Positions 1 through 8,957 of a stretch of DNA of 64,000 nucleotides are shown one piece after another (position 1 is the stretch's first letter; the number at the start of each line of letters is the position of its first letter). Source of the stretch: Lentzea aerocolonigenes. GTDB lineage: Bacteria > Actinomycetota > Actinomycetes > Mycobacteriales > Pseudonocardiaceae. A program made the translations under genes and the position numbers. Below the pieces are notes generated by a model that was not told the DNA's origin, ran no database searches, and saw only the letters and a list, made by a program, of their open reading frames with translations. The stretch is from positions 62,001 through 126,000 of the forward strand of contig NZ_BBOJ01000018.1 of assembly GCF_000974445.1 (NCBI RefSeq). The letters run 5' to 3'.

Positions 1-345
1 GTGGCGTCGAGCTGTGCCGTGCCACTGGTGTGGCCGCCCGTCACGATCGACGGTCACCGGTACATGGACGGCGGCATGCGGTCGGTGGCCAACGTCGACC
101 TCGCCGCCGGGTACTCGCGGGTCGTGGTCGTGGCGCCGTTGACGCGGTCGGCCAGTCCGGCGGCGACCCCGCAGGCGCAGGCCGCGAAGCTCGGCGTGCC
201 GTCGATCGTCGTGAGCCCGGACCAGGCCGCGCTGGCGGCGATCGGGCCGAACCTGCTGGATCCCGCGCGCCGCCGACCGGCCGCCGAGGCGGGCCTGGCG
301 CAGGCCGCGTCGGTCGCCGAGGCGGTTCGCCAGGTCTGGAACTGA
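1..345 (+). CDS. patatin-like phospholipase, C-terminal part (cut by window start)
   Basis: The frame is open from base 1 and stops with TGA at 343-345, so about 114 residues of the C-terminal end are visible; the GTG at base 1 is probably an internal codon. The Asp-Gly-Gly motif in YMDGGMRSVANVDLA (residues 21-35) matches the catalytic-aspartate DGG/A box of patatin-like acyl hydrolases, and the following strand (SRVVVVAPL) fits the core sheet. The family hydrolyses acyl esters of phospholipids with a Ser-Asp dyad; the nucleophile Ser (GxSxG) would lie upstream of the window. No signal peptide or partner gene can be judged from this fragment. The family call is fairly secure, the substrate unknown. 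Confidence 0.75.
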   Translation: MASSCAVPLVWPPVTIDGHRYMDGGMRSVANVDLAAGYSRVVVVAPLTRSASPAATPQAQAAKLGVPSIVVSPDQAALAAIGPNLLDPARRRPAAEAGLAQAASVAEAVRQVWN

Positions 346-458
346 TCACTGTTCGAACGTGCAACAACTGGTCGGTATCTCTTGTCCAGGGGTGATGACC
401 TGCTTACCGTCGCCGGACTCGCATTGTCAGCTTTGTTAACCAATTGCTGGAGGCGGTC

Positions 459-2153
459 GTGGGCGGCAGAAGGTTGGCGTTGGGAGCGCTCGGGCTCGTG
501 CTCGGCCTCCTCGCGGCAGGGACGATCAGTGCATCGGCGGCGGATCCACTGGTCTCCCGCGGCAAGGCGGTGACGGCATCCTCGGTCGAGGGGGCCGGGT
601 TCGAGGCGAGCAAGGCGGTCGACGGCAGCACCTCGACCCGCTGGGCCTCGCTGGAGGGGCACGATCCCGAGTGGCTGCGCGTCGATCTCGGCACCGCCCA
701 CACCATCAGCAGGGTCAAGCTGAACTGGGAGGCCGCGTACGCCAAGGCCTACCGCGTGCAGACGTCACCGGACGGGTCGGCGTGGACCGACATCTACTCC
801 ACCACCACAGGTGACGGCGGCGTCGACGACCTGACGTTGTCTGGTTCGGGTCGCTATGTCCGGATCTACGGCACGGCGCGCGGCACGTCCTACGGCTACT
901 CGTTGTGGGAGCTCGAGGTCTACGGCGTGGACGGCGGAACGACCCCGCCGACGACGACCACGACACCCCCGACGACGACCACGACGCCACCGTCTGGCCT
1001 CGGCTACCCGTTCGGCAGCAGGCAGACCCCGTACGCGGCAGGCATTTTGCGGCCGTCGGGCAGCACGTCCACGCTGGACGCCAAGATCGTCGACTACTAC
1101 CAGGGGTGGAAGTCCGCGTTCGTCAAGCAGAACTGCGGCAACGGCTGGTACCAGATCATCTCGCCGGACGCGAAGTTCCCGTACGTGGCCGAGGCGCAGG
1201 GCTACGGCATGGTGATCACCGCGACGATGGCCGGCGCCGACCCGGACGCGAAGAAGATCTTCGACGGCCTGCTGAAGTACAAGCTCGCGCACCCGTCGGT
1301 CAACAACCCCGACCTGCTGGCCGCCGAGCAGGACACCGCCTGCAAGAGCGTCAACGGCAGCGACAGCGCGACCGACGGCGACATGGACACGGCGTACGGG
1401 CTGCTGCTGGCCGATCGCCAGTGGGGCAGCGCCGGCACGTACAACTACAGGCAGATCGCGCTCAAGAACATCAACGCGATCAAGAAGAGCCTGGTCAACC
1501 CGAACACGAACCTGTTGCTGATGGGCGACTGGTCCGGCCCTGACGACAGCAGGAAGTACTACGGCTCCCGGTCCTCCGACTGGATGTCCGACCACTTCCG
1601 GGCGTTCCGCAAGGCCACCGGAGACTCGGCGTGGGACACGATCCGCACCAAGCACCAGGACCTGATCGCCTCGCTGCAGTCGAAGTACGCCTCGGGCACC
1701 GGCCTGCTGCCGGACTTCGTGCAGGACACCAACTCCACGCCGAAGCCCGCGGTCGGCGAGATGCTGGAGGAGGCCGCCACCGACGGCAAGTACTGGTACA
1801 ACGCGTGCCGGGACCCGTGGCGCATCGGAGCGGACGCGGCGGTGACCGGCGACGCCAAGTCGCTGGCGGCGGCCCGCAAGCTCAACACGTGGATCAAGGG
1901 CAAGACCGGTGGCGACCCGAGCAAGATCGCGATCGGGTACGACCTCAACGGCACGCAGATCAACGCCGGCTCCGACGCGGCGTTCGTGGCGCCGTTCGCG
2001 GTCGCGGCGACGACGGACGCGTCCAGCCAGGCCTGGCTGGACGCGTTGTGGAACAAGATGGTGGCCACGCCGATCTCCACGGACACGTACTTCGGCGCGA
2101 GCATCCAGCTCCAGGTGATGATCACGGTGACCGGCAACCACTGGGTGCCGTGA
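459..2153 (+). CDS. secreted glycoside hydrolase family 8 enzyme with N-terminal CBM32/F5-8C-like domain
   Basis: GTG at 459 is chosen because GGAGG (449-453) lies 5 bases upstream; a TTG at 444 is also in frame. About 564 residues. The order is signal peptide (1-27, ending ASA), discoidin-like sugar-binding domain (about 30-155, with the ASSVEG and YSLWELEVYG signatures), Thr-Pro linker (about 160-180) and GH8 catalytic domain. The family catalytic residues are visible: Glu in VAEAQGYGM (about residue 245) as general acid and Asp in TDGDMDTAYGLLLADRQWG (about 306) as candidate base. GH8 enzymes cleave beta-1,4 glucans, chitosan or xylan; cellulase or chitosanase cannot be separated by eye. 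It is exported and stands alone, followed by a hairpin terminator. Confidence 0.88.
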   Translation: MGGRRLALGALGLVLGLLAAGTISASAADPLVSRGKAVTASSVEGAGFEASKAVDGSTSTRWASLEGHDPEWLRVDLGTAHTISRVKLNWEAAYAKAYRVQTSPDGSAWTDIYSTTTGDGGVDDLTLSGSGRYVRIYGTARGTSYGYSLWELEVYGVDGGTTPPTTTTTPPTTTTTPPSGLGYPFGSRQTPYAAGILRPSGSTSTLDAKIVDYYQGWKSAFVKQNCGNGWYQIISPDAKFPYVAEAQGYGMVITATMAGADPDAKKIFDGLLKYKLAHPSVNNPDLLAAEQDTACKSVNGSDSATDGDMDTAYGLLLADRQWGSAGTYNYRQIALKNINAIKKSLVNPNTNLLLMGDWSGPDDSRKYYGSRSSDWMSDHFRAFRKATGDSAWDTIRTKHQDLIASLQSKYASGTGLLPDFVQDTNSTPKPAVGEMLEEAATDGKYWYNACRDPWRIGADAAVTGDAKSLAAARKLNTWIKGKTGGDPSKIAIGYDLNGTQINAGSDAAFVAPFAVAATTDASSQAWLDALWNKMVATPISTDTYFGASIQLQVMITVTGNHWVP

Positions 2154-2167
2154 CCTGAGCCACTCCG

Positions 2168-2203
2168 CCCTGCCCCGGGGTTGACCTTGACCCAGGGGCA
2201 GGG
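2168..2203 (+). terminator. hairpin downstream of the GH8 gene
   Basis: CCCTGCCCC (2168-2176) pairs perfectly with GGGGCAGGG (2195-2203) across an 18-base loop, 14 bases after the GH8 stop. There is no T-run, as is usual in actinomycete terminators. It also argues against a TTG start at 2181 for the next gene, because that codon would sit inside the loop. Confidence 0.55.
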
Positions 2204-2219
2204 TTCGAGCATTTCCGTC

Positions 2220-3524
2220 ATGAACAACGACTTCGTCGCGGAGACCGCCCGCCACTTCGACATCCCCGGCGCCGCCGTCGGCGTCTTCCACGACGGGCAG
2301 GAGCACTTCTTCTGCCACGGCGTGACCAGCGTCGAGAACCCGTTGCCGGTCAACGAGAACACGCTCTTCCTGCTCGGCTCGGTGACCAAGACCTACACCG
2401 CGACCGCGATCATGCGCCTGGTGGCGGCCGGCCGGATCTCGCTGGACGCCCCGGTGCGCGAGTACGTGCCGGAGCTCGAGCTCGCCGACGACCGCGAGTT
2501 CACCGTGCGGCAGCTGCTCAACCACACGTCCGGCCTCGACTGGGGCACGCTCGCCGACACCGGTGAGGGCGACGACGCGCTGGCCAGGCACGTTGCCGAG
2601 CTGGCGACGCTCAAGCTGGTCGCGCCGGTCGGCGAGCGGCCGTCGTACAGCCAGTCCGGTTTCAACCTGGCCGGGCGGATCATCGAGAACGTCACCGGGC
2701 AGACCTACGAGCAGGCGATCACCGCGTTGCTGCTGGAACCGCTCGGCCTGGGCAACACGCACTTCGACCGGGACGCGGTGATGACCCGCAGGTTCGCCGT
2801 CGGGCACGAGAAGGGCGAGGTCGCGCGGCCGTGGCGGCACTGGCGCGCCAACAACCCCGGTGGTGGCATCGCGGCGTCGGTCGCGGATCTGCTCGCGTGG
2901 GCCCGTTTCCACCTGGGCGACGGGGACGGGATCGACCTCGCCGAGATGCGCCGGCCGACGGCGTCGTTGCGCGGCAGCAACCTCGGTGACGCCATCGGGG
3001 TCGGCTGGTTCCTGCGCGAGATCGACGGTGTTCCGGCGATCGGGCACGGTGGTTCGTCCAACGGCCAGTTCGCGGAGCTGCTGATCGTGCCGTCGAGGAA
3101 CTTCGCCGTGGTGTCGATCGCGAACCAGGGCCCGGACGGGATTCCGTTCAACCAGGCGGTGGTGCGCAGGGCGCTGGAGGAGTGGATCGGTGTGCTGGAC
3201 CGCGATCCCGCGCCGTTGCCGTACAACCCCGTTGCGGCGCAGGAGGTCGCGGGCCACTACGACAACGACGCGATGGTGATGACGATCGGCGACACCGGCG
3301 AGGGGCTGGTGCTGGAGGTGCTGATCCGGCCGGAGATCAGGGAGTCCGCGGAGGTGGAGCTGCCTGCCGACCACGCGCCGTTCCCGATGGGGCTGCTGCC
3401 GCGCGACGAGTACGTGATCACGGACGGCGCGTTCACCGGCCAGCGCGGGTTCTTCACGCGGGACTCGGACGGCGTGGTGATCGGCGTCGATCTCGCCGGT
3501 CGGATGTTCGGCCGGGTGCGATGA
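2220..3524 (+). CDS. serine hydrolase of the beta-lactamase/penicillin-binding (class C-like) fold
   Basis: ATG at 2220 is preferred (434 residues, beginning MNNDFVAETARHFDIPGAAV); a TTG at 2181 is in frame but falls in a hairpin. The catalytic SxxK motif is SVTK in LGSVTKTYTATAI (about residue 57), the second motif is YSQ in PSYSQSGFNLAG, and the third is HGG in GHGGSSNGQ near residue 280, as in class C beta-lactamases, esterases and D-aminopeptidases. No signal peptide is seen, so a cytoplasmic esterase or peptidase is more likely than a secreted beta-lactamase. The C-terminal 110 residues form an extra domain. It ends 7 bases before the MerR gene and is probably co-transcribed with it. Confidence 0.85.
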   Translation: MNNDFVAETARHFDIPGAAVGVFHDGQEHFFCHGVTSVENPLPVNENTLFLLGSVTKTYTATAIMRLVAAGRISLDAPVREYVPELELADDREFTVRQLLNHTSGLDWGTLADTGEGDDALARHVAELATLKLVAPVGERPSYSQSGFNLAGRIIENVTGQTYEQAITALLLEPLGLGNTHFDRDAVMTRRFAVGHEKGEVARPWRHWRANNPGGGIAASVADLLAWARFHLGDGDGIDLAEMRRPTASLRGSNLGDAIGVGWFLREIDGVPAIGHGGSSNGQFAELLIVPSRNFAVVSIANQGPDGIPFNQAVVRRALEEWIGVLDRDPAPLPYNPVAAQEVAGHYDNDAMVMTIGDTGEGLVLEVLIRPEIRESAEVELPADHAPFPMGLLPRDEYVITDGAFTGQRGFFTRDSDGVVIGVDLAGRMFGRVR

Positions 3525-3531
3525 TGCGCGG

Positions 3532-4233
3532 ATGATCACGATCGGCCAGCTCGCCCGGTACGCGGGCGTGACGATCAAGGCGGTGCGGCACTACCACAAG
3601 GTGGGGCTCCTGCCGGAACCCGAGCGCGACCACTCCGGTTACCGCCGCTACCGCGCGCAGGACGCGATCGACCTGGTCAAGATCCGCACGCTGGCCGAGG
3701 CCGGTGTGCCGCTCGCCCGCGTGAAGGAGCTGCTCGCGGCGGGGGAGGAGGAGTTCGCCTCGGCGATCACCGAGATCGACGAGGCGCTGCGGCTGCGGCA
3801 GGAGGAGATCCGGCTCGCGCGCGAACGGGTCGTCCGGCTGAAGGCTGGCAACGGGTTGTTCCTGACCGAGGAGGCCGCGGCGATGCTGGAACGGTTGCGG
3901 GCGCTCGGGGTGAGCGAGCGGGGCGTGCGGATGGAACGCGACGTCTGGGTGCTCATGCAGACCGTCGCACCGCAAGAGGCGTCGATGTGGCTCGCGGACA
4001 AGGCCGAGGCGCTCGCCGATCCCGAGTTCGGGCAGATCTACCTGGCCTACGACGAGGCGTTCGGCTGGTCGCCCGACGACCCGCGGCTGCCCGCACTGGC
4101 CAGGCGCGCGGCGGCGTGGCTGGCGTCGCGGCCGCCGCTGCCGGTGGCGGATCCGGAGATCACCTCGCTCGCGATGTCGGCGGCTGGGGTGTCGTCGCCG
4201 GCGTGGGATCGGATGGCCGTGCTGGCGCGGTGA
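3532..4233 (+). CDS. MerR family transcriptional regulator
   Basis: 233 residues. The N-terminal winged helix-turn-helix is typical (ITIGQLARYAGVTIKAVRHY, residues 2-21), followed by the GLLPEPERDHSGYRRY wing and a long coiled coil (about 75-110). The C-terminal 120 residues resemble a TipAS/antibiotic-recognition style effector domain only in length and helical content; no metal-binding Cys pattern is present, so a small-molecule ligand is more likely than a metal. It starts 7 bases after the serine hydrolase, which it may control in a feedback loop. The last about 60 coding bases are repeated twice downstream (separate entry). Confidence 0.9.
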   Translation: MITIGQLARYAGVTIKAVRHYHKVGLLPEPERDHSGYRRYRAQDAIDLVKIRTLAEAGVPLARVKELLAAGEEEFASAITEIDEALRLRQEEIRLARERVVRLKAGNGLFLTEEAAAMLERLRALGVSERGVRMERDVWVLMQTVAPQEASMWLADKAEALADPEFGQIYLAYDEAFGWSPDDPRLPALARRAAAWLASRPPLPVADPEITSLAMSAAGVSSPAWDRMAVLAR

Positions 4234-4370
4234 GGCGGGTCCTGGCACTGTCGGCGGCGGGGGTCGTCGCCGGCGTGGGATCGGATGGCTGCGCTGGCGA
4301 GGTGAGGCGGATCCCGGGACTGTCACCGGCGGGGGACCGGATGGCCGCGTTGGCGCGGTCAGGCTCCGGC
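4175..4370 (+). repeat. three degenerate tandem copies of the merR 3-prime end
   Basis: A unit beginning TGTCGGCGGC at 4175 (inside the MerR gene) recurs at 4249 and, shortened and more diverged, at 4321, giving periods of 74 and 72 bases. Each copy carries the segment GGATGGCCG..GGCGCGGTGAGG that spans the MerR stop codon. The copies fill nearly all of the roughly 200 bases between the MerR stop and the next gene; no separate gene is seen there. Confidence 0.75.
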
Positions 4371-4439
4371 ATTTGGTAAGCAGAGTCCGCCACTGTTTCA
4401 CTTGAGTCCGGCTTGAGCCGTCGGCCATACGATCGGCCC

Positions 4440-5324
4440 ATGGGGACTCGTCGGGTGTTGTGCATGATCTTGGCCGTCGCGCTGGTGCTGGTCGCTTCCG
4501 GGCCGGCCCGGGCAGGAGACCGGCAGTTGTTGTTCTACAACCACGTTTGGGGAACCTTCGATCGCGCCACCGCGGACGCGGTCGAGCACTCCGCCTACCT
4601 CAAGCAGTTCGCGGACTTCGAGGTGCGCACGACGAGGGGTGCGGACGGCAAGGTGTGGACGGCCCGCTACCTGCGCGGCCAGGAGACCTACCTGGAGATC
4701 TTCGGCCGCGGTGACGTGCCGGGACAGGACGGCCAGCCGGGTTCGGCCGGTCTCGGGCTCTCGACCGAGCACGACGGCGACCTCGGCGTGCTGAAGGCCC
4801 GGTTGCGTGCCGCGGGCTCGACGCCGGAGGAGTCCCTGCAGTCGCGCGACTTCGGTGACGGCAAGCCGGTGCCGTGGTACGACGCCGTGTTCCTGACGGA
4901 GAAGTACGACCGGTTCGGCGCGTGGGCCATGGAATACCGCGACGAGTACCTCAACGACCCGCGCAGCCAGGTCGGGCCTCCGCGGTTCCCCGGCGACGTC
5001 AGCCGTGAGCGCTACCTGCCGGACACCTACCGGGATCGGCTCATGCGCAACGTCACGTTCATCGGTGTCGCCGTCACGGCCGGGGATCTGGCGGTCGCCT
5101 TGCCGTTGCTGCGGGCGGGAGGGTTCGTGCTCTGGACCGAGCCGGGGGCGGTCGTGGCGACGCGGGGCGGCACGACGATGCGGTTCGACGAGGTGCCGCT
5201 GGGCCGGACCGGGCTCAAGCTGGTCGAGTTCGAGCTGAACCGCACCCCGGCGCCGCACGTGGAACGGCTCGGCGCGTCGACGCTGGTCGTGGGGCCGGGT
5301 AAGCGCGCGGTCTGGACGTTCTGA
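4440..5324 (+). CDS. secreted DUF5829-like protein of unknown function
   Basis: ATG at 4440 gives 294 residues with a clear signal peptide (MGTRRVLCMILAVALVLVAS, cleavage near PARAG). A TTG at 4413 is in frame but would add a charged leader. The mature protein begins LLFYNHVWGTFDRATADA and has two halves of about 120 residues with alternating strands, compatible with a glyoxalase/VOC-like two-module fold. From memory this matches actinobacterial DUF5829 proteins, with no known activity. No catalytic residues can be assigned. The last 47 coding bases plus the stop are duplicated directly downstream (separate entry). Confidence 0.65.
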   Translation: MGTRRVLCMILAVALVLVASGPARAGDRQLLFYNHVWGTFDRATADAVEHSAYLKQFADFEVRTTRGADGKVWTARYLRGQETYLEIFGRGDVPGQDGQPGSAGLGLSTEHDGDLGVLKARLRAAGSTPEESLQSRDFGDGKPVPWYDAVFLTEKYDRFGAWAMEYRDEYLNDPRSQVGPPRFPGDVSRERYLPDTYRDRLMRNVTFIGVAVTAGDLAVALPLLRAGGFVLWTEPGAVVATRGGTTMRFDEVPLGRTGLKLVEFELNRTPAPHVERLGASTLVVGPGKRAVWTF

Positions 5325-5380
5325 CACGGCCGACGCTGGTCGTGAGGCCGGGCAAGCGCGCCGTCTGGACGTTCTGACAC
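5278..5380 (+). repeat. tandem duplication of the DUF5829-like gene 3-prime end, including its stop codon
   Basis: The 50-base segment 5278-5327 (starting CGACGCTGGTCGTG, ending TCTGACAC) recurs at 5331-5380 with 3 mismatches by eye; the period is 53 bases. Both copies encode the same C-terminal peptide (TLVV..PGKRAVWTF, then stop). The second copy lies between the gene's own stop and the start of the LuxR regulator at 5390. Confidence 0.9.
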
Positions 5381-5389
5381 AGTTGGGTC

Positions 5390-7876
5390 ATGTCGCTGGT
5401 CGGACGTGAGCGGGAACGGGAGCGGCTGGCCGCGCTGGTCGGGTCGGGCGGGGCGCTGCAGATCGTCGGTGAGCCCGGTGTCGGCAAGTCGGCGCTGTTG
5501 TCCTGCCTCAACGGTCACCGGGTCGTCGGGGTCGAGGCCGAACAGGACCTGCCTTACGCCGGACTGCACCAGGTGCTGCACCCGTTTCTCGATCTGTCCA
5601 CTTTGTCCACCGTGCGGCGCGGTGCGTTGGAGGTCGTGTTCGGACTGTCCGACGGCGCCGTGCCACCGGTGCACCTCGTGGGGCTGGCGGCGCTGGAGTT
5701 GTTGAGCGCGGCCAAGTCCGTCGTGCTGGTCGACGACGCGCAGTGGCTGGACCGGGAGAGCAGGGACGTCCTCGGGTTCGTCGCGCGGCGGCTGTCGGAC
5801 GCCGTGCTCGTCGTGACCGCTTCGGCGCCTGTGTTCGCGGGTGTGCCTGTGCTTTCCTTGGAACCCTTGGATTCTGACGCCGCACGGGCGTTGCTCGACG
5901 CGGTCGCGCCGGAGCTGGACGCCGAGCGCCGGTCGTGGGTGCTCGCGCAGGCCGCCGGGAACCCGTTGGCGCTCAACGAACTCCCGTTCGGCGGCGACTC
6001 GCTGGAGGAGACGTTCGGGGCGCGTGTTCTCGCGTTGCCTGTCGACGTGCGGGCGGAGTTGCTGGTGGCGGCCCTGGGTGGACCGCGGGTCGGAGTGCGG
6101 GCTGCCGGAGTGGTCGACCGGGACGGGGAGTTCCTCCACCCGTTGGTCAGGTCCGCGATCGTGCGGGCGGCCTCCGAAACGGAACGTCAGGAGGCTCACC
6201 GGAGGCTGGCCGCCGCGAGCGACGAGCCGGATCGCCGGGCGTGGCACCTGGCCGCCGCCGTGACCGGCAAGGACGAGAACGTGGCTCGCCTGCTGGAGAA
6301 CACCGCGGACCGGGCACTGCGGCGCGGGGGTGCGGCGGCCGCGGTGAGTGCGCTGGAACGGGCCGCGTTGCTGGGCGACAGGTCTGAGCAGGCCCGGCGG
6401 CTGCTGCGGGCCGCAGAGCTCGCGGCGGAGGCGGGGCGGCGTCCCGACGTCGAGCGGATCCTGCTCGGTGTGCGCGGGCTGGACCTCACGGCGCGGGAGC
6501 GTGCTCTGGTGACGTGGCTGCCCAGCGCGTTCGACGACGGCGTGGGCGAAGGCGCGGCCGGGCCGGGGGAACTGGTGCGGCTGGCCGAGGCCGTGGTGGC
6601 CGACGGTGACGTCGAGCTGGGCCTGCGGATCTTCTGGAGCGTCGCCATGCGGTGCTTCTGGGTGGAGCCGGGCGCCGCCGTCCGCGAACGGATCGCCGCG
6701 GTGGCGCGCCGGTTGCCGATCGACCCGCAGGACCCGCGGATGCTCGCGATGCTGGCCTACGTGTGCCCGGCGTCGCAGGGTGACGTGGTGGTGGCGGGCC
6801 TGCGCGGCTCGTTCGACGTCGTGACGTCGCGCCTGCTCGGCAGCGCGGCCCTCCAGGTCGGCGCGTTCGCGGAGTCCGTGCGCTTCTCCGTTGCGCCACA
6901 ACGGGATTTCCGCGCCCAGGGCCAGTTCGGACTGCTGGCCCGCGCCCTCGCCGTCGAAGCGTGGAGCCGAACCCGCCTGGGCGACATCGCCGCGGCCGAG
7001 CCGGTCGCGTGCGAAGCCCTGCGGCTGGCCGAGGAGACGGACCAGCCGTACATGCGCGGCCTGGCCGAAGCCGTGCGGGCGGAGATCGCCGCCCTGCGCG
7101 GCGACTACGCGGAGTCCGCTTCCCTGGCCGCGTCGGCTGAACGCATCGGCCTGGCCGCCGGTGCCCGCCCGGTGCTGGCGACCGTGCAGCTGGCCCGTAG
7201 CCTCGCCGCACTGGGCGAGGGCCGCTACGCCGACGCGTACGCCGCAATCCGCCGAGTCCACGACCCGGCGGACCCGGCCCATCAGCTCGCTTTGCGCAGG
7301 TACGTGCTCCCGGAACTGGTCGAGGCCGCCATGCGCAGCGGCAACACCGACGAGGCCCGCAAGATCGTGGAGGAACTGGACGCCACCACCCGTTCACCCG
7401 CACTCGCCAGCGGTGTGAGATACGCCCGCGCCCTGCTGGCCGGCGACGACGACGCCGAGGCGCACTTCCAGGCCGCGCTGGACGCCCGCAGCTCGCCGTG
7501 GGACCGCGCACGAACCCAGCTGGCGTTCGGCGCGTGGCTGCGCCGGCAACGTCGTGCCGCGCAGGCCCGCCCGCACCTCAAGGCGGCGGTGGAGGCGTTC
7601 GCGGCCTTCGGTTTCCGCGACTGGGCTGAACGGGCGCGGGAGGAGCTGCGGGCGTCGGGGGAGTCGCGCAACGGGTCCGGCGTGCTGACCGAGCACGAGC
7701 TGACGATCGCGCGGATGGCGGCGGAGGGGCTGACGAACAAGGAGATCGGGGAGCGGCTGCACCTGTCGCACCGGACGGTGAGCACGCACCTGCACCGGAT
7801 CTTCCCCAAGCTGGGGGTGGCGGTGCGCGCGGAGTTGGGGAAAGCGTTGATGACGTACCCCGACACCGTCACCTGA
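5390..7876 (+). CDS. LuxR family transcriptional regulator with N-terminal ATPase (LAL type)
   Basis: 828 residues, the usual size for large ATP-binding LuxR regulators. The P-loop is GEPGVGKS (residues 27-34) and Walker B is VVLVDDAQWLD (about 111-121). A long TPR-like helical region runs about 300-750, and the C-terminal LuxR helix-turn-helix is LTEHELTIARMAAEGLTNKE followed by RTVSTHLHRIFPKLGV (about 765-820). The family uses ATP-dependent assembly and an inducer such as a sugar to activate transcription. It starts 9 bases after a duplicated repeat and lies 40 bases upstream of an exported hydrolase in the same direction, which is a plausible target. The inducer is unknown. Confidence 0.92.
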   Translation: MSLVGRERERERLAALVGSGGALQIVGEPGVGKSALLSCLNGHRVVGVEAEQDLPYAGLHQVLHPFLDLSTLSTVRRGALEVVFGLSDGAVPPVHLVGLAALELLSAAKSVVLVDDAQWLDRESRDVLGFVARRLSDAVLVVTASAPVFAGVPVLSLEPLDSDAARALLDAVAPELDAERRSWVLAQAAGNPLALNELPFGGDSLEETFGARVLALPVDVRAELLVAALGGPRVGVRAAGVVDRDGEFLHPLVRSAIVRAASETERQEAHRRLAAASDEPDRRAWHLAAAVTGKDENVARLLENTADRALRRGGAAAAVSALERAALLGDRSEQARRLLRAAELAAEAGRRPDVERILLGVRGLDLTARERALVTWLPSAFDDGVGEGAAGPGELVRLAEAVVADGDVELGLRIFWSVAMRCFWVEPGAAVRERIAAVARRLPIDPQDPRMLAMLAYVCPASQGDVVVAGLRGSFDVVTSRLLGSAALQVGAFAESVRFSVAPQRDFRAQGQFGLLARALAVEAWSRTRLGDIAAAEPVACEALRLAEETDQPYMRGLAEAVRAEIAALRGDYAESASLAASAERIGLAAGARPVLATVQLARSLAALGEGRYADAYAAIRRVHDPADPAHQLALRRYVLPELVEAAMRSGNTDEARKIVEELDATTRSPALASGVRYARALLAGDDDAEAHFQAALDARSSPWDRARTQLAFGAWLRRQRRAAQARPHLKAAVEAFAAFGFRDWAERAREELRASGESRNGSGVLTEHELTIARMAAEGLTNKEIGERLHLSHRTVSTHLHRIFPKLGVAVRAELGKALMTYPDTVT

Positions 7877-7916
7877 CGCTCGCGACCCTCAAACCCGCAC
7901 TCCTACCGTCGATCTC

Positions 7917-8888
7917 ATGATCAGCAGGCGACAGTTCTCCCGGGCACTGGCGGTCGCGGGCGTGACGGCACCCCTCCTCACCCCCACCGCCACGGCGAAG
8001 CCCTCCTGGGGCGAGATCAAGCAGGTCAGGGCCGGTCTGCTGAACATCGGCTACGCCGAGCTCGGCCCGGCGGACGGCCCCGTCACGATCCTCCTGCACG
8101 GCTGGCCGTACGACATCCACAGCTACCAGGACGTGGCGCCCGCGCTCGCCGCCCGGGGCCGCCGGGTGCTCATCCCGTACCTCCGGGGCTACGGGCCGAC
8201 ACGGTTCCTGCACGCGCGCACGGTGCGCAACGGGCAGCAGGCCGCGTTGGGCAGTGACGTCATCGCGTTCATGGACGCCCTCAAGATCCGCGAGGCGACC
8301 GTGGCCGGGTTCGACTGGGGTGCGCGGACCGCGTGCATCACTGCGGCGCTGTGGCCGGAGCGGGTCAGGGCGCTGGTGTCGGTCAGCGGGTACCTGATCG
8401 TCAACCTGGAGCAGAACCAGGAGCCGCTCAGCCCGCAGGCCGAGCTGGGCTGGTGGTACCAGTACTACTTCGCCACCGAGCGCGGGGTGAAGGGCTACAC
8501 GCAGAACACCTACGAGTTCAACAAGCTCATCTGGAAGCTCGCCTCGCCGCAGTGGAACTTCGACGACGCCACCTATGCCCGCAGCGCCACGGCCTGGCAG
8601 AACCCCGACCACGTCGCGATCGTCGTCCACAACTACCGGTGGCGCCTCCAGCTCGCGGAGGGCGAACACCGCTACGACGGGCTGGAGCGCAGGCTCGCCG
8701 AGAAGCCCGTGATCAGCGTGCCGACGATCACGATCGCCAGCGACTTCGACGGGCCCAACAAGAGCGGTGCCGCCTACCGCAAGCAGTTCAGCGGGCGTTA
8801 CGAGCACCGGGTTCTCGACGGCATCGGCCACAACGTGCCGCAGGAGGCTCCGGAGGCGTTCGCGCGCGCCGTGCTCGACGTCGGCTGA
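7917..8888 (+). CDS. exported alpha/beta hydrolase, epoxide-hydrolase-like
   Basis: 323 residues. A twin-arginine-like leader is present (MISRRQFSRALAVAGVTAPL, cleavage near TATAK). The oxyanion-hole motif is HGWPYD (about 61-66). The nucleophile is Asp in VAGFDWGARTA (about residue 127), as in epoxide hydrolases and haloalkane dehalogenases, not Ser. The general-base His is in GIGHNVPQEAP (about 303). This class opens epoxides or C-halogen bonds through an alkyl-enzyme ester. Tat export is atypical for an epoxide hydrolase, though related Tat-type paralogues occur in actinomycetes. A cap domain with Tyr residues (YQYYFATER) could bind the epoxide oxygen. The substrate is unknown; the upstream LuxR-ATPase may regulate it. 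Confidence 0.82.
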   Translation: MISRRQFSRALAVAGVTAPLLTPTATAKPSWGEIKQVRAGLLNIGYAELGPADGPVTILLHGWPYDIHSYQDVAPALAARGRRVLIPYLRGYGPTRFLHARTVRNGQQAALGSDVIAFMDALKIREATVAGFDWGARTACITAALWPERVRALVSVSGYLIVNLEQNQEPLSPQAELGWWYQYYFATERGVKGYTQNTYEFNKLIWKLASPQWNFDDATYARSATAWQNPDHVAIVVHNYRWRLQLAEGEHRYDGLERRLAEKPVISVPTITIASDFDGPNKSGAAYRKQFSGRYEHRVLDGIGHNVPQEAPEAFARAVLDVG

Positions 8889-8957
8889 CCTCTACGTCCC
8901 GTTCGTCTCATTTTGACGGTCCACAATGGAATTCGCTCGGCATGCCATGATGCGTCC

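Noticed and set aside
936-992. ACCCCGCCGACGACGACC-like repeat
   Set aside because: It encodes the Thr-Pro linker of the GH8 protein, typical of secreted glycosidases, so not a separate element.
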